Positions 25,502-35,911 of a stretch of 64,000 bases of DNA are shown piece after piece. The first letter of the stretch is position 1. Every line of letters starts with the position of its first letter. The DNA is taken from contig NZ_CP136624.1 of the NCBI RefSeq assembly GCF_032917945.1, positions 2,604,001-2,668,000 on the forward strand, read 5' to 3'. The translations under genes were made by a program, and so were the position numbers. The notes below the pieces were generated by a model, which worked only from the letters and a program-made list of their open reading frames with translations, did no database searches and was not told the DNA's origin. The DNA comes from Bradyrhizobium sp. sBnM-33. Lineage in GTDB: Bacteria > Pseudomonadota > Alphaproteobacteria > Rhizobiales > Xanthobacteraceae.

Positions 25502-26650
25502 ATGGCAGGATGGCGGCGAGCGGTCGAATTGGCAATGAGTGATGAAGAGATAGCGACCTTGACGACGCTTTCGCGGTCGAGGATCGAACTGGCGAGCCGG
25601 GTGTCGCGGGCGCAGATGCTGCTGGCGTATCGGGAAAATCCTTCGTTCTGCGCGGTGGGCCAGAGACTTGGGGTCCATCATCAGACGGTGCAGCGCTGTG
25701 TCGAGCGAGCACTGGCCGATGGCCCGCTGGCAGCCCTCGACGATCGCCCGCGACCGGGCAAGGAACCAACCATCACGCCGGAAGCCAAAGCCTGGTTGGT
25801 GTCGCTGGCGTGCGACAAGGCCAAGGACCACGGCTATCCACATGAGTTGTGGACGACGCGGCTCTTGGCGCGCCATGCGCGTGAACACGGGCCGGCGGCG
25901 GGGCATGCGTGCTTGGCCAATTTGGTCCAGGGAACGGTGTGCAAGATCCTCGGCCGAGAGGAAATCAAGCCGCACAAGGTGCGCTATTATCTTGAAAATC
26001 GCGACGCCGAGTTCGAACAGAAGATGGCGGAGGTGCTGTGCGTCTACCGCGAAGTCGAAGTCCTGAAGAAAGCCTCTGCCAAGGGAAAGAAGAAGCGGGG
26101 AAAGCCGGTGACGATCGTTTCCTGCGACGAGAAGCCGGGAATCCAGGCCATCGCAACGACGGCGCCGGATTTGCCGCCCAAGCCTGGCATCCACGCCAGC
26201 TTTGCGCGCGACCATGAATACAAACGCCATGGCACGCTCAGCCTGTTGGCTGGGATCGATCTGCTCACCGGCAAGGTCCACGCCCTTGTCAAAGATCGCC
26301 ACCGCAGTCGAGAGTTCATCGAGTTCCTCAGACTTATCGATGCCGCCTATCCGCCGAACACTGCGATCAAATTGATCCTCGACAATCATTCCGCGCACAT
26401 CTCGAGAGAAACCAGAGCCTGGCTCGCCACTCGACCAAGCGGGCGCTTCGAGCTCACCTTCACGCCCAAGCACGGCTCGTGGCTCAATCTCATCGAGGGA
26501 TTCTTCTCCAAGTTCGCCCGTTCAGTCCTGCGCCACATCCGGGTGACCTCAAAACACGAGCTTAAGGAGCGCATCATGGCTGGCATCGACGATGTCAATC
26601 GCCATCCGGTCATCCACACGTGGTCCTACAAACTCGCCGACGCCGCCTGA
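25502..26650 (+). CDS. IS630-family transposase
   Basis: A complete transposase of 382 residues from the ATG at 25502. An N-terminal helix-turn-helix region (FCAVGQRLGVHHQTVQRCVE) is followed by a DDE domain. The acidic residues lie in IVSCDEKPG, KLILDNHSAH and SWLNLIEGFFSKF, the IS630 DDE signature. No frameshift is visible, so it may be active. The open frame extends to a non-ATG start at 25457, but the ATG gives the family's usual beginning. I could not identify its inverted repeats. Confidence 0.92.
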   Translation: MAGWRRAVELAMSDEEIATLTTLSRSRIELASRVSRAQMLLAYRENPSFCAVGQRLGVHHQTVQRCVERALADGPLAALDDRPRPGKEPTITPEAKAWLVSLACDKAKDHGYPHELWTTRLLARHAREHGPAAGHACLANLVQGTVCKILGREEIKPHKVRYYLENRDAEFEQKMAEVLCVYREVEVLKKASAKGKKKRGKPVTIVSCDEKPGIQAIATTAPDLPPKPGIHASFARDHEYKRHGTLSLLAGIDLLTGKVHALVKDRHRSREFIEFLRLIDAAYPPNTAIKLILDNHSAHISRETRAWLATRPSGRFELTFTPKHGSWLNLIEGFFSKFARSVLRHIRVTSKHELKERIMAGIDDVNRHPVIHTWSYKLADAA

Positions 26651-28430
26651 TATGATTCGAACCAAGCAAACGCTAATCTAGCTATCGGGCCGATCCACCT
26701 TGCGTCTGGGGCAGCGCGATCGGGACTCGGCGCCTTGACTTGAGAGAGGCCGACGCTGTCCCTACCGCGCCCGCGCTGGCCATTGAAGTTGGCGGCGACG
26801 TGCCTCGGCGCTCCGTGGTGGACCGAGGAAGCGCTGTCCCTACCACGCGCCGCTAACTTCGGTGGCCGGCTCACCCCTCAGCAAAGCTGGCCACCTCGCT
26901 TCCCTTGCCGCCAAGTCGTATCGGCGAAAAGTCTTAGAGGCACCTACCTGGATTGGTGGGTGGGCTTGTCAGTTTCTTCGGAGAAAAATCTCGTGCTCTA
27001 AGCCGGGCGGCCCAATAGTGGCCGTGTAGTTCACGCCGTGTAGGGTGAGATTTGTCTTCGTCTGAGAGATGCTTGGCAGCACGTTGTGCAAGCGCATTAT
27101 GAACTTGAAGTCTTCATCCGCCCATTGGTCACCATGCTATCAGCCTTGGGCGGGTAAAAAGATAGATTCGGCGACGGAGCTGATCGTAACTCGACTGGTC
27201 TGGCGAGCCTGAGCCCGTGACGAATGGCGCGGGTTCGCCCTCCAACAACGCAACAGCCCTTGCTATCGCGGCATGGATGACGGATAAAATCGGTCCGCTT
27301 CATTGCTTAACTGTGAGCGCGAGTTCACAAGCAGCCCGGCGCCTCAGTCGGGCCCCATACTGAATCATTTGTCGGACCGCGACGCAACCAAAAGCCTCCG
27401 GTTAGCGAACAGTGCCAGAACCTGCCCCGCGTTCCAAGCAAAGACGTGAAACGTGATGCCTCCGAGGATCTCTCTCGAGCTGAGGGCGCCTGCGCAGCCG
27501 AATTCGTTAACAACCTCGGCGTATTCTGAGCCAATCCCAACACTGCTGAGGCCCGAGTGCATGACGCGACAATGCCCGGCTGGCAATGAGCGAGCGTTCG
27601 CGGACCTGTAATCCGCATCGAGGTCCTCAGAATCGGCGGGATTAACGGCACCTCCGTTAGGCGGAATGCTAGCTTGTGCAGGTCCAGGGGCGCTCGGTAT
27701 CACCATCACCTGCACCAACAGCCACGCAAATGCAGCAATTGCCTTGGAAGGCCCGAAGGCGTTGAAGAGGTGGATCGGCGCCCGCCATTGATAACAAGCA
27801 CAAGATGCATCCCAACTCTTCTCCCTATGATCGCAACGCTGGATTTCAGCTCGCGCACTTCGCCCATTGGTGGGTCAGGCAGTCGATCGAGGCCGCCCAA
27901 CCGTTCGATTTCGTTTCGCGCGTGTATTGTCCCAGATCCCACGCACGCGATGCCGGTCCAAGCGACGCGGGGTCCGAACCTAAATCAGGGAGCGTCGTGT
28001 TGATGCTGTGTTGAAAGAGAAAGGGGCGTGCCAGGCTGAGAAACGCCCACTAGACCCTATGTTCGCGCCCGGAGGTGACGGGCGGCCCGCCCCGCGGCAA
28101 GCTCCTATCGAAGGTTGCGCCGGATGAGCCGGCGCCGAGCGCGATGATTCCTGGCTCACAGTGTGGTTCCACGACAGCCGTCAGTTCGCGTGCGACGGGC
28201 CGTCAGCAAGGTATCCCAAATTTGCTTCCCAATACTTGCAGCAGGACCTGTCGGCTTAAAGACGCTTGTTGTCTCAAGTCGGACAGTAAGCATCAAGCCG
28301 CCAACTCCACTCAACCGTATTCTTCGGAAAGGCTTGGATCAATTCTTGGCACGATTGCTCCCATCTCTTGAACGCACTTCGGCAAGTTCGATAGCTCGAA
28401 TCATTCAACGATGGGCTGGAGCTTTCCATG
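26651..28430. other. long degenerate stretch without supported genes
   Basis: About 1.8 kb with only short, composition-driven frames on both strands. One minus-strand frame at 27365-27718 (117 codons) has no recognisable motif. The duplicated phrase GACGCTGTCCCTACC/GCGCTGTCCCTACCAC near 26750 and 26830 hints at old repeats. I would not annotate a protein here. Confidence 0.4.
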
Positions 28431-28805
28431 GTCGCTTCTCCGTTGAGAGCTGCACGACTGCGAGATCGTGTTTGGAGACGCGGGTGCTTACTGACGAAAT
28501 AGAAGGTCGTTGTGGTCAGGATCGCGATCATCATGCCGAGGATGACGATCCGCCAGTTGGCGAGTGCCTAGGGCAAAGACTCGCGGGCCGTGGGATGCTT
28601 CTTCATCGCCAGAAATTCCGGCGTTTCCTCCGGCGTGCGGCCCAGGCAGAAGATAAGCGGAATGATTAGGCAACCGAGAAAGAACGGGATGCGCCAGCCC
28701 AGGCGGCTACTACTCGTCCGGCATCGATTCGTTCAGCACGTAGCCCACGAGCGCCGCGACAAAGACGCGACCGGCTGGCTGGAGGACTGGAACAAGTAAG
28801 GCCAA
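28430..28805 (-). pseudogene. MFS (MHS-type) transporter, N-terminal half remnant
   Basis: Minus-strand frames give [20 protein letters not shown], then [42 protein letters not shown]-like sequence and finally ILGMMIAILTTTTFYFVS. This is the helix 5-7 region of a metabolite:proton symporter of the MHS group, with several frameshifts. Its orientation and content complement the C-terminal remnant at 14.7-15.2 kb. Confidence 0.55.
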
Positions 28806-28929
28806 AGACAAGCTAGTGATCCCGACCGGCGGCCTGGAGTGCTCGCATACCGCGATCTCCGCGCTCGCCTCCGACGACCTGCTGACGACACTGACGCGCC
28901 GTTCAGGCGGGCGAAATTCATGGTTCATT

Positions 28930-29408
28930 AGGTTCGGACCAGAAACGATATGGTGCTGGATCGTAGATTCGAATGCGATCGGACCGATCCCTGGCGCCGA
29001 TATCGAGCACCCCGCCCAAGCCTTGCGGTATCATTGCCGGCGAAAGCGCTACACGAGCAGGATCGTGCCTTGAGGTTATAGCCAATACCGCATCCCACTG
29101 CGCTCCTCCATTCAAGGAATGAAGTGTCGGTAAATGATCGCGCATTGTTGACGAGGATCGCAACCATCCTGAGCTGCTCGGCCGCATCGGTGGCAACCTG
29201 TGGACTGCAGCGGCAGCAAAAGGCGCTCGCCGCATGTCCCTTCCGCCGACTGGCCCCTGACGACTTACTGCGCAGCTTCGAAATTGGACCGACAGTCGAC
29301 GGCCACATGCGCTCCGAGCCGCGCGAATTCACGCGCGAGCCGGGCGTCCGAGGACGAACCGATGACGAGGGCGAGCTTTCCGATGAAGCCCGCGCCGGCC
29401 AAACTCAT
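28930..29408 (-). pseudogene. short-chain dehydrogenase remnant
   Basis: An ATG at 29408 overlaps the stop of the upstream HapK-like gene (ATGA). The start MSLAGAGFIGKLALVIGSSS and the following ARLAREFARLGAHVAVDCRS fit a Rossmann fold of the SDR type. Other frames then give ILVNNARSFTDTSFLEWRSA and a short C-terminal trace. Several frameshifts and the loss of the YxxxK region make it non-functional. Confidence 0.5.
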
Positions 29409-29728
29409 GGTTTGATGCGTTCCGTCCAGACCGACACTGTCTTGGATCTGTCGAGATACTTCTCGTAGAGTTCGTTGAGCATTTCCTTGCCGACCACAGC
29501 CAATTCAGCTTGATAGGCCGCGCGATCCGTCACCTCAATGCGCTCGACATAATCCCACGGGCCGCCCGATAAGCCAGCTCCGGTTTCGGTGATGCGGTGC
29601 GTACAATAGTTGACGATAGTTTTCATTTTGGCGGCGGTGACATAGTCCACCTCGCGTTCGAAGCGTTCATAGTCTGCCGCGCTGACACCCGCCTTTAATG
29701 CGGCAAATACAAATCGGACAACAGCCAT
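29405..29728 (-). CDS. HapK/RedY-like small protein, copy A
   Basis: A 107-residue protein of the REDY-like HapK group (alpha/beta-barrel dimer fold related to EthD/Dabb proteins), named from prodiginine biosynthesis clusters. The start MAVVRFVFAALKAGVSAADY, the middle DYVERIEVTDRAAYQAEL and the end YLDRSKTVSVWTERIKP are shared with a decayed copy at 32.7-33.0 kb and more distantly with the protein at 42.2 kb. Its role is unknown; in this window such genes accompany a peptide ABC transporter and the hydantoinase cluster. It is intact but surrounded by broken genes. Confidence 0.7.
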   Translation of the reverse strand: MAVVRFVFAALKAGVSAADYERFEREVDYVTAAKMKTIVNYCTHRITETGAGLSGGPWDYVERIEVTDRAAYQAELAVVGKEMLNELYEKYLDRSKTVSVWTERIKP

Positions 29729-29739
29729 AATTCATCCTT

Positions 29740-30100
29740 CTCCTTGTTGTGACGGACCAGAAATCAAGCGACCAGCTCTGAGCCAAGATGACAGGTGACA
29801 AATCGGCCGGGCGCGAGCTCCTTCAAGGGCGGTCTTTCTGCTCAGATGGGGAGAACGCCCGCGCAGCCTGCATCCGGGCGCGAAATCGACAGAGCTTGGG
29901 ATTTCGCCGGCTAACGTGAAGTCGTCTCGCTTTGCGTCGGCATCGGGCACGGAACGGCGACCGGTCAGGCTCGCGTAAGGGTGCAAGCGCGTCGCGAACA
30001 AATCGCGTGTGTCAGACATCTCCACGACGCTGCCGAGATACATCACTGCAACGCCGCTCGCGAGGTACTTCACCGCGCGACTCGTGCCAAAGCCCGTGCT
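29740..30100 (-). pseudogene. peptide ABC transporter ATPase, C-terminal remnant
   Basis: The frame reads [37 protein letters not shown] and [20 protein letters not shown]. It corresponds almost residue for residue to the C-terminal third of the intact ATPase at 33074-34081. The Walker motifs are absent. With the neighbouring HapK-like gene it forms a partial duplication of the 32.7-33.4 kb segment. Confidence 0.75.
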
Positions 30101-31240
30101 GGACGAACGACAGCGGCACCCGCGAAGCATGCTGCCAAGCTTCAATCGGCGGGACCGCATTCAACAGTGCAGCGTCTATGGCATTGATTTGGATCGATCG
30201 AGCGAGTTTCATCTGAACTCCGAGGCCGCCTCTGCGAGACGGCCGTGGTCGTAGTGTATCCCACCGTGTCCCAGCAATCGGCGTGCCACAAAAGAGGTTG
30301 TGCGAGCTTGGTTGCAGAGGGGAAAAACCATGTTCTTGGCGACGCGCCGGTGGAACTACTTGCGCCTTCCTGTCGGGTTCCGCACATAGCCGTCTTCAGC
30401 CGGACACGGCTGAACACGACAACACGCAGGCAGGATGGGGGCGAGTTGATGCAGTACAAGCAGGGACTTATCGGAGAACCCCGAGGCGCCGCGTCGGGTA
30501 GAGCGGTCCCTCAGCTCACCGGCCACTTCTGGCAGCTGTTCCTGACCAGCTCCATCGGCCTAGAGTCCCTCTACGAGATCTCGTCATACAGAGCCGACAT
30601 CTTGCTAGCGTCGAGCAGGTAATTGAGCTTAACGGGGCGGCGAGATAGGCGAAAGATGGAGATGTCCGGCGAGAGGCTCAATCGCGGCTTCGCCTTCCGG
30701 GCAATGATCAACACGTACTGGACGAATAGTGCTGCGCGCGTTTCTTCCGCCATCTGCGTTTGAACTTTAGCGCGATGACCTCGCGAAGCCTGAACCGGCC
30801 GGCCTCCCTCGTTCCGCCCTTTATTACGGTGACAGGCGTTCATCCTTGTCCAGCCGGCCAGAGCACAGTGTTCTCGATTGCAGTCTTTAAAATTGCGCTC
30901 GATCTAAGCCAAGTTCCGGGCGTATCGGCCGGCGCGAAGCGCGATGCAATTGCTGCGGGCGTCACGCTTAGCGCGATCCGAACCAGGCAGCCGATCAATC
31001 GCCGCGATCCTTCCAACGGCGTATCGCGGACCCGATACGCGTTGTAAGGTCAACGGCCGCGTCTCGAAAAGCAGAACATCATCATTCACTGCGTGCTGGC
31101 ATGCTAATTGCCTGCCTGTGGCTCAACACATAAATGGTAAGGCATGATCAATCTGACGGACAGCGCGACGTTAGCTTGCCGCCCACATTTTCAAGCGGGA
31201 CGACGATATCGTTCAAGTGCAGCTAATGGGGGAGATTGAT
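30101..31240. other. degenerate stretch without supported genes
   Basis: About 1.1 kb between the ATPase remnant and the glmS-like gene. Frames are short and unconvincing on both strands, and no RNA gene was recognised. Confidence 0.4.
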
Positions 31241-31244
31241 CTAC

Positions 31245-32617
31245 GTGTGCGGGATTGTCGGCATTTTGGGACACGCTGCGGTCGCGGACCAACTCGTCGC
31301 TTCGCTGAAGCGGCGGATTATCGCGGCTCTGAGTCTGCGGGTGTTGCGACGTATCTGGACTCGGATGCGATTGCGCTTGCGCCGTTCCCCGACACCATCA
31401 CCTATCTCGAGGACGACGATTGGGCCGTGCTCACCCGCAAGACCAGCGTGATCTTTAACGCGCAAGGCGCCGTTGCCCATCGCGAGGTGGTGAAATCAGG
31501 GGGCTCGTCGTTCCTGGTCAAAACGGCGAATTATCGTCACTTCATGGCCAAGGAAATTCACGCGCAGCCGGAAGTGGTGGGCCATACACTCCGGCGCTAT
31601 GTCGACGTGGCCGCCGAGCGCATCGCGTTGCCGCAGAGACTGCCATTCGACTTCAACGACATTGGCCGCATATCGATCACGGGTTGCGGCAGCTCGAGCT
31701 ATGCCGGCTATGTCGCCAAATATTGGTTCGAGCGTCTGGCCCGCGTCCCAGTCGAGCTCGATGTTGCCTCCGAATTCCGCTACCGCGAGGCGCCGCTGCG
31801 CAAAGGCGATCTTGCCATCTTCATCTCGCAATCGGGCGAGACGGCCGACACGCTGGCCGCGCTCCGCTACGTCAAGGCGCAAGGGCTCCATACGCTCTCA
31901 GTCGTCAACGTGCCTACCTCGGCCATTGCGCGTGAGAGCGAGACCATGCTGCAGACGCTGGCCGGGCCCCAAATCGGCGTCGCCTCGACCAAAGCGTTCA
32001 CCTGCCAGCTGATGGTGCTCGCCGCGCTCGCGGTCGCCGCCGGCAAGTCGCGCGGTGAATTGTCCGACGCCGAGGAGACCAGGCTCGTGCAGAGGTTGAT
32101 CGAGATTCCGAGGCTGATGGCAACCGCGCTCGCCACCGAGCCCCAAATCGAAAAGCTCGCGCGCGACATGGCGAAATGTCGCAACGTCGTCTATCTCGGC
32201 CGCGGCACCTCGTTCCCGCTGGCGCTGGAAGGCGCGCTGAAGCTGAAGGAAATCTCTTGTGTCCACGCCGAAGGCTATGCCGCCGGCGAGCTCAAGCACG
32301 GCCCGATTGCGTTGATCGACGAGACCATGCCTGTGGTCGTCATCGCGCCCTATGACGGGGTGTTCGAAAAGACCGTCTCAAACATGCAGGAAGTTGCAGC
32401 AAGAGGCGGCAATATTATCCTGATGACCGATGCAAAAGGCGCGAGGGAGGCGATCGTAGACCCGCTCGTGACCATCGTGCTGCCAGACATGCCGGCAACC
32501 TTTACGCCGATGGTCTATGACATTCCGATGCAGCTTTTAGCCTATCATACCGCGGTGGTGATGGGCACCAACGTGGATCAGCCGCGCAATCTTGCTAAAG
32601 CGGTGACCGTAGAATAG
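31245..32617 (+). pseudogene. nodM: glmS/nodM-type glucosamine-6-phosphate synthase lacking most of the glutaminase domain
   Basis: The start GTG-TGC at 31245 behind GGGGAG gives (M)CGIVGILGHAAVADQLVASL, the correct N-terminus with nucleophile Cys. Near 31312 the frame shifts, and DYRGSESAGVATY is joined directly to LDSDAIALAPFPDT. About 150 residues of the glutaminase domain are thus deleted in addition to the frameshift. The two SIS sugar-isomerase domains (CGSSSYAGY, SQSGETADT, STKAFTCQ, GRGTSFPLALEGALKLKE) and the C-terminal AKAVTVE are complete. NodM is the symbiotic paralogue of GlmS that supplies glucosamine for Nod factor. The nodM assignment rests only on the symbiotic context. Confidence 0.8.
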
Positions 32618-32649
32618 GCGGGCTTAGATAGATGTCACTGGAACAGGTT

Positions 32650-33037
32650 TTATTTTGTTTGGTACAGTGGGGATGGTGTTTCAGCGCCGCAAATGACCGC
32701 ATGCGGACCTGATCCGCCTTCGATGCGCTCTGACCAGACCGATACTGTCTTGGATTTATCGAGATATTTCTCGTAAAGTTCGTCGATCAGTTCCGTGCCG
32801 GCAACGGCAAGTTCAGCTTCATAGGCTGCACGGTCGGTCACCTCAATGCGCTCGACGTAGTGCCGCGGTCCGCCCGATAGGCTAGCACCGGTTTCGGTGA
32901 TGCGGTGCGTTCGATAGCTCACGATAGTCTTTGATTGGAGGCGATGGGACATAGTCCAGCTCGTGCTCGAAGCGTTCATAGTCTGCCGCACTGACACCCG
33001 GCTTCAATGCGGCAAACACAAGTCGGACAATCCTCAT
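32650..33037 (-). pseudogene. HapK/RedY-like protein, copy B, frameshifted
   Basis: It begins MRIVRLVFAALKPGVSAADY at 33037 and loses frame near 32940. It continues in another frame as KTIVSYRTHRITETGASLSG and YVERIEVTDRAAYEAELAVA to VWSERIE, after which the stop is lost and the frame runs on. It is clearly the counterpart of copy A at 29405-29728. It lies just downstream of the ABC transporter operon on the same strand. Confidence 0.75.
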
Positions 33038-33073
33038 GATGGATCGTCATCCTTTGTTATGGCGGACCTGAAA

Positions 33074-34081
33074 TCAAGGGCACAGCTCTGAGACGAGATG
33101 ACAGGCGACGAATCGGCCCGGCGCGATCTCCTTCAACGGCGGTTTTTCTGCGCAGATAGGTTTGGCCAATGGACAACGCCCGCGCAGCCTGCATCCGGTC
33201 TCGACATCAATGGGGCTTGGAATTTCGCCTGCCAATGTGAAGTCGTCCCGCCTTGCGTCGGGATCGGGCACCGGAACGGCCGCCAATAACGCTCGCGTGT
33301 AGGGGTGCAAGGGCTTCGCGAACAGATCGCGTGTGTCCGATAATTCCACGATGCTGCCGAGATACATCACTGCAACGCGGCTCGCGAGGTACTTCACCGT
33401 GGCCAGATCGTGCGAAATGAAGAGGTAGGATAGCCCGAGATGTTCGCGCAGCTTCTCCAGCAGGAGAATCGCTCGCGACCGCAACGAGACGTCGAGTGCG
33501 GACGTCGGTTCGTCGAGAACAACAAAGCGAGGATTTGTCGCGATCGCCCGGGCAATATTCACGCGCTGGCGTTGGCCACCCGAAAGCTCGTGGGGATAGC
33601 TGTCCAAAAGATCGCGGCCAAGACCCACCTCGTGCATGAGCTCTTCGACCCGTGCGCGGCGTTCCTTTGCATCAAATTTGGTATGAAGCGTGAGCGCCTC
33701 CTCGACCATGCTTCTCACCGAAAGCCTGGGATTGAGGGACGCGGTGGGATCCTGGAACACCATTTGGATGTCCCGGCGGAATGGCCTCATTGCTTGCGCG
33801 TCAAGCGTCGCGATCTCCTTGCCGGCATAGCGGACAGACCCCGCCGTCGGTTTCAGTAACCGAACCAGGCAACGCGCGACGGTCGATTTGCCACAGCCTG
33901 ACTCACCAACCAGTCCGAGGGTTTCGCCGGCCTCTACGTCGAAGGAGACGGAATCGACCGCTCGCAAGACAGGCTCGGCTTGACCACGTAGGCGCGCGAG
34001 TGTGCCGCCAATCCCGCCCAGCGGAAAGTGCATTTGCAGATCACGAATCTCAACAAGTGCCACGACGTTCCTCAAATCCAT
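33074..34081 (-). CDS. dppF: peptide/dipeptide ABC transporter ATP-binding protein (DppF-like)
   Basis: The second ATPase of an oligopeptide-type importer, 335 residues. Walker [10 protein letters not shown], signature [14 protein letters not shown] and Walker [13 protein letters not shown] are complete. The C-terminal oligo_HPY region with a [14 protein letters not shown] cysteine motif is typical of Opp/Dpp ATPases. It is the last gene of a five-gene operon on the minus strand and overlaps dppD by 32 bases from the annotated start. A later GTG at about 34063 is also possible. The substrate is not known to be a peptide; the neighbourhood suggests a hydantoin-like or other heterocyclic compound. 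Confidence 0.93.
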   Translation of the reverse strand: MDLRNVVALVEIRDLQMHFPLGGIGGTLARLRGQAEPVLRAVDSVSFDVEAGETLGLVGESGCGKSTVARCLVRLLKPTAGSVRYAGKEIATLDAQAMRPFRRDIQMVFQDPTASLNPRLSVRSMVEEALTLHTKFDAKERRARVEELMHEVGLGRDLLDSYPHELSGGQRQRVNIARAIATNPRFVVLDEPTSALDVSLRSRAILLLEKLREHLGLSYLFISHDLATVKYLASRVAVMYLGSIVELSDTRDLFAKPLHPYTRALLAAVPVPDPDARRDDFTLAGEIPSPIDVETGCRLRGRCPLAKPICAEKPPLKEIAPGRFVACHLVSELCP

Positions 34082-35027
34082 AACATGCTACAACATGGCC
34101 GGGAGCGGCCTCGACCATCGGGGGCCGCGAAACGCGACAGCGATCCATCGTCCACTCACAACGTCCTGCGTAACGGCAGCCGCTGGGCGGGTTGATCAAT
34201 GAAGGAACCGAGCCCGATATCGGCTCAAGCACGACATCCCGATCTACTCTCGGGATCGATCGGACGAGCGCCTTCGTATATGGATGAGCGGGATTATGGA
34301 ACAGGTCCCGCACGGGCGCGCATTCAACCAGCTGGCCCGCATGCATAACGGCAACGCGGTCGCAGATTTCGGCAACGACGCCCAGATCGTGCGTAACGAG
34401 CATGATCGCGGCTCCCGTCTTGGTGCTCAATTCGCGTAAAAGATCGAGAATCTTGGCTGCGATCGACACGTCAAGCCCGGTGGTGGGCTCGTCCGCAAGC
34501 AGGAGCTGAGGTGAGGTTGCAAGCGCCATCGCGATCATGACGCGTTGACACATTCCCCCCGAGAGCTGATGCGGGTATTGGTTGGCCCGCTTCTCTGGTG
34601 CTGGAATGCGAACAAGGCGCAGCATCTCCAGCATCCTCTTCTCGGCCTCTCGCGTCGACAAACCTGCGTGCACCATCAGCAAGCGCGAAATCTGCCTTCC
34701 AACGGTCAGGAGCGGGTTAAGCGCGGTTCGCGGCGTTTGCGAGACCATCGCGATCTTCGCGCCGCGCATTCGGCGCATCTGCTCCTCAGGAAGCGAGCCA
34801 AGATCAATGCCGTCGAAGTGGACGCTTCCTGACACCACACGCCCTGGCGGGCGGATCAGGCGCAGGACGGCGAAAGACGTCACCGACTTCCCCGACCCGG
34901 ACTCACCGACTAGTCCAAGAATCTCGCCTCGGCGAATCGTCAGGTTAATGTGATCGACGGCTTCAATCGCGCCTTGATTGATCTGAAAATGAACAGTCAG
35001 ATCCGAGATCTCAAGCATTTCGGTCAT
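34050..35027 (-). CDS. dppD: peptide/dipeptide ABC transporter ATP-binding protein (DppD-like)
   Basis: The first ATPase of the importer, 325 residues. It has Walker A GESGSGKSV, signature LSGGMCQRVMIAMA (Cys replaces the usual Arg or Gln after Met), Walker B LLLADEPTTGLD and a C-terminal GCRYAGRCEWTMDRC oligo_HPY motif. It overlaps dppC by four bases and dppF by 32, so the genes are translationally coupled. Confidence 0.93.
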   Translation of the reverse strand: MTEMLEISDLTVHFQINQGAIEAVDHINLTIRRGEILGLVGESGSGKSVTSFAVLRLIRPPGRVVSGSVHFDGIDLGSLPEEQMRRMRGAKIAMVSQTPRTALNPLLTVGRQISRLLMVHAGLSTREAEKRMLEMLRLVRIPAPEKRANQYPHQLSGGMCQRVMIAMALATSPQLLLADEPTTGLDVSIAAKILDLLRELSTKTGAAIMLVTHDLGVVAEICDRVAVMHAGQLVECAPVRDLFHNPAHPYTKALVRSIPRVDRDVVLEPISGSVPSLINPPSGCRYAGRCEWTMDRCRVSRPPMVEAAPGHVVACYGFEERRGTC

Positions 35028-35911
35028 CTCAGCCCCCTCATGCGCGGGTCCAGCAAATCACGCAGTCCATCACCGATAAGGTTGAATGCGAGAACGGAAA
35101 CCATGATCGCCAGACCAGGAAACAGGAAGAGCCACCATTCTCCTGTGACGATCTGTGAGGCGCCTTCAGCTGTCATAACGCCCCATTCGCTTTGCGGAGG
35201 CTGAATTCCGAGCCCGATAAACGATAGCGACGCCATTGTCAGAAGCGCGAAACCCGTCGAGAGGGTGGCCTGTACGATCAGCGGCGGAAGGCAGTTGGGC
35301 AGCAAGTGAATCAACACAATCCTCCAGGTTGGATTACCGAGAGTGCGTGCTGCATCGGCATACTCCATTTCGCGAAGCCGAAGCATCTCTCCACGCGTGA
35401 GCCGCAAGTATGCCGGGATTTGGGTGATCGAGATGGCAATTGCGACATTGGTGATGGAATTGCCAAGGCCAGCTGTGATGCCCATGGCCAATACGAACGC
35501 CGGAAAGGCCATGAGAGCGTCGACTACGCGCATCGCGAGAGTATCAGCCCAACCTCGGCTGTATCCTACGACCGCTCCAAGCAAGCCTCCGATTGTGACA
35601 GCAATCAATGTTGCCGCAAAGGCCACCAGCAGGTCGACGCGTGCGGCAAAAATGATCCGCGAGAGTTGATCCCGGCCGAACTCGTCAGTGCCAAGCGGAT
35701 GCTGCCAGGAGGGCGGCTGCAGGGAGGCTGCGGGATCGGTGGCATCGGGCGCGTAGGGCGCCACGATTGGCGCGAGTATCGCAGCCGCTGCGATCAGAAC
35801 GATCACGCAGAGTGCCGCAAACGAAACTGGATTTCGCTGAAGCCGCTGCCACACCAAAGACGAAGCCACTGGTTTGGAAATTGAGGAGGACACAGACAAT
35901 GATGAAGACAT
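35024..35911 (-). CDS. dppC: peptide ABC transporter permease (DppC-like)
   Basis: An inner-membrane permease of 295 residues with an N-terminal helix, the OppC_N region and the BPD_transp_1 domain. The EAA loop (EYADAARTLGNPTWRIVLIHLLPN) contacts the ATPases. The end DLLDPRMRGL is typical of DppC/OppC. It overlaps dppB by one base. Confidence 0.93.
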   Translation of the reverse strand: MSSSLSVSSSISKPVASSLVWQRLQRNPVSFAALCVIVLIAAAAILAPIVAPYAPDATDPAASLQPPSWQHPLGTDEFGRDQLSRIIFAARVDLLVAFAATLIAVTIGGLLGAVVGYSRGWADTLAMRVVDALMAFPAFVLAMGITAGLGNSITNVAIAISITQIPAYLRLTRGEMLRLREMEYADAARTLGNPTWRIVLIHLLPNCLPPLIVQATLSTGFALLTMASLSFIGLGIQPPQSEWGVMTAEGASQIVTGEWWLFLFPGLAIMVSVLAFNLIGDGLRDLLDPRMRGLR

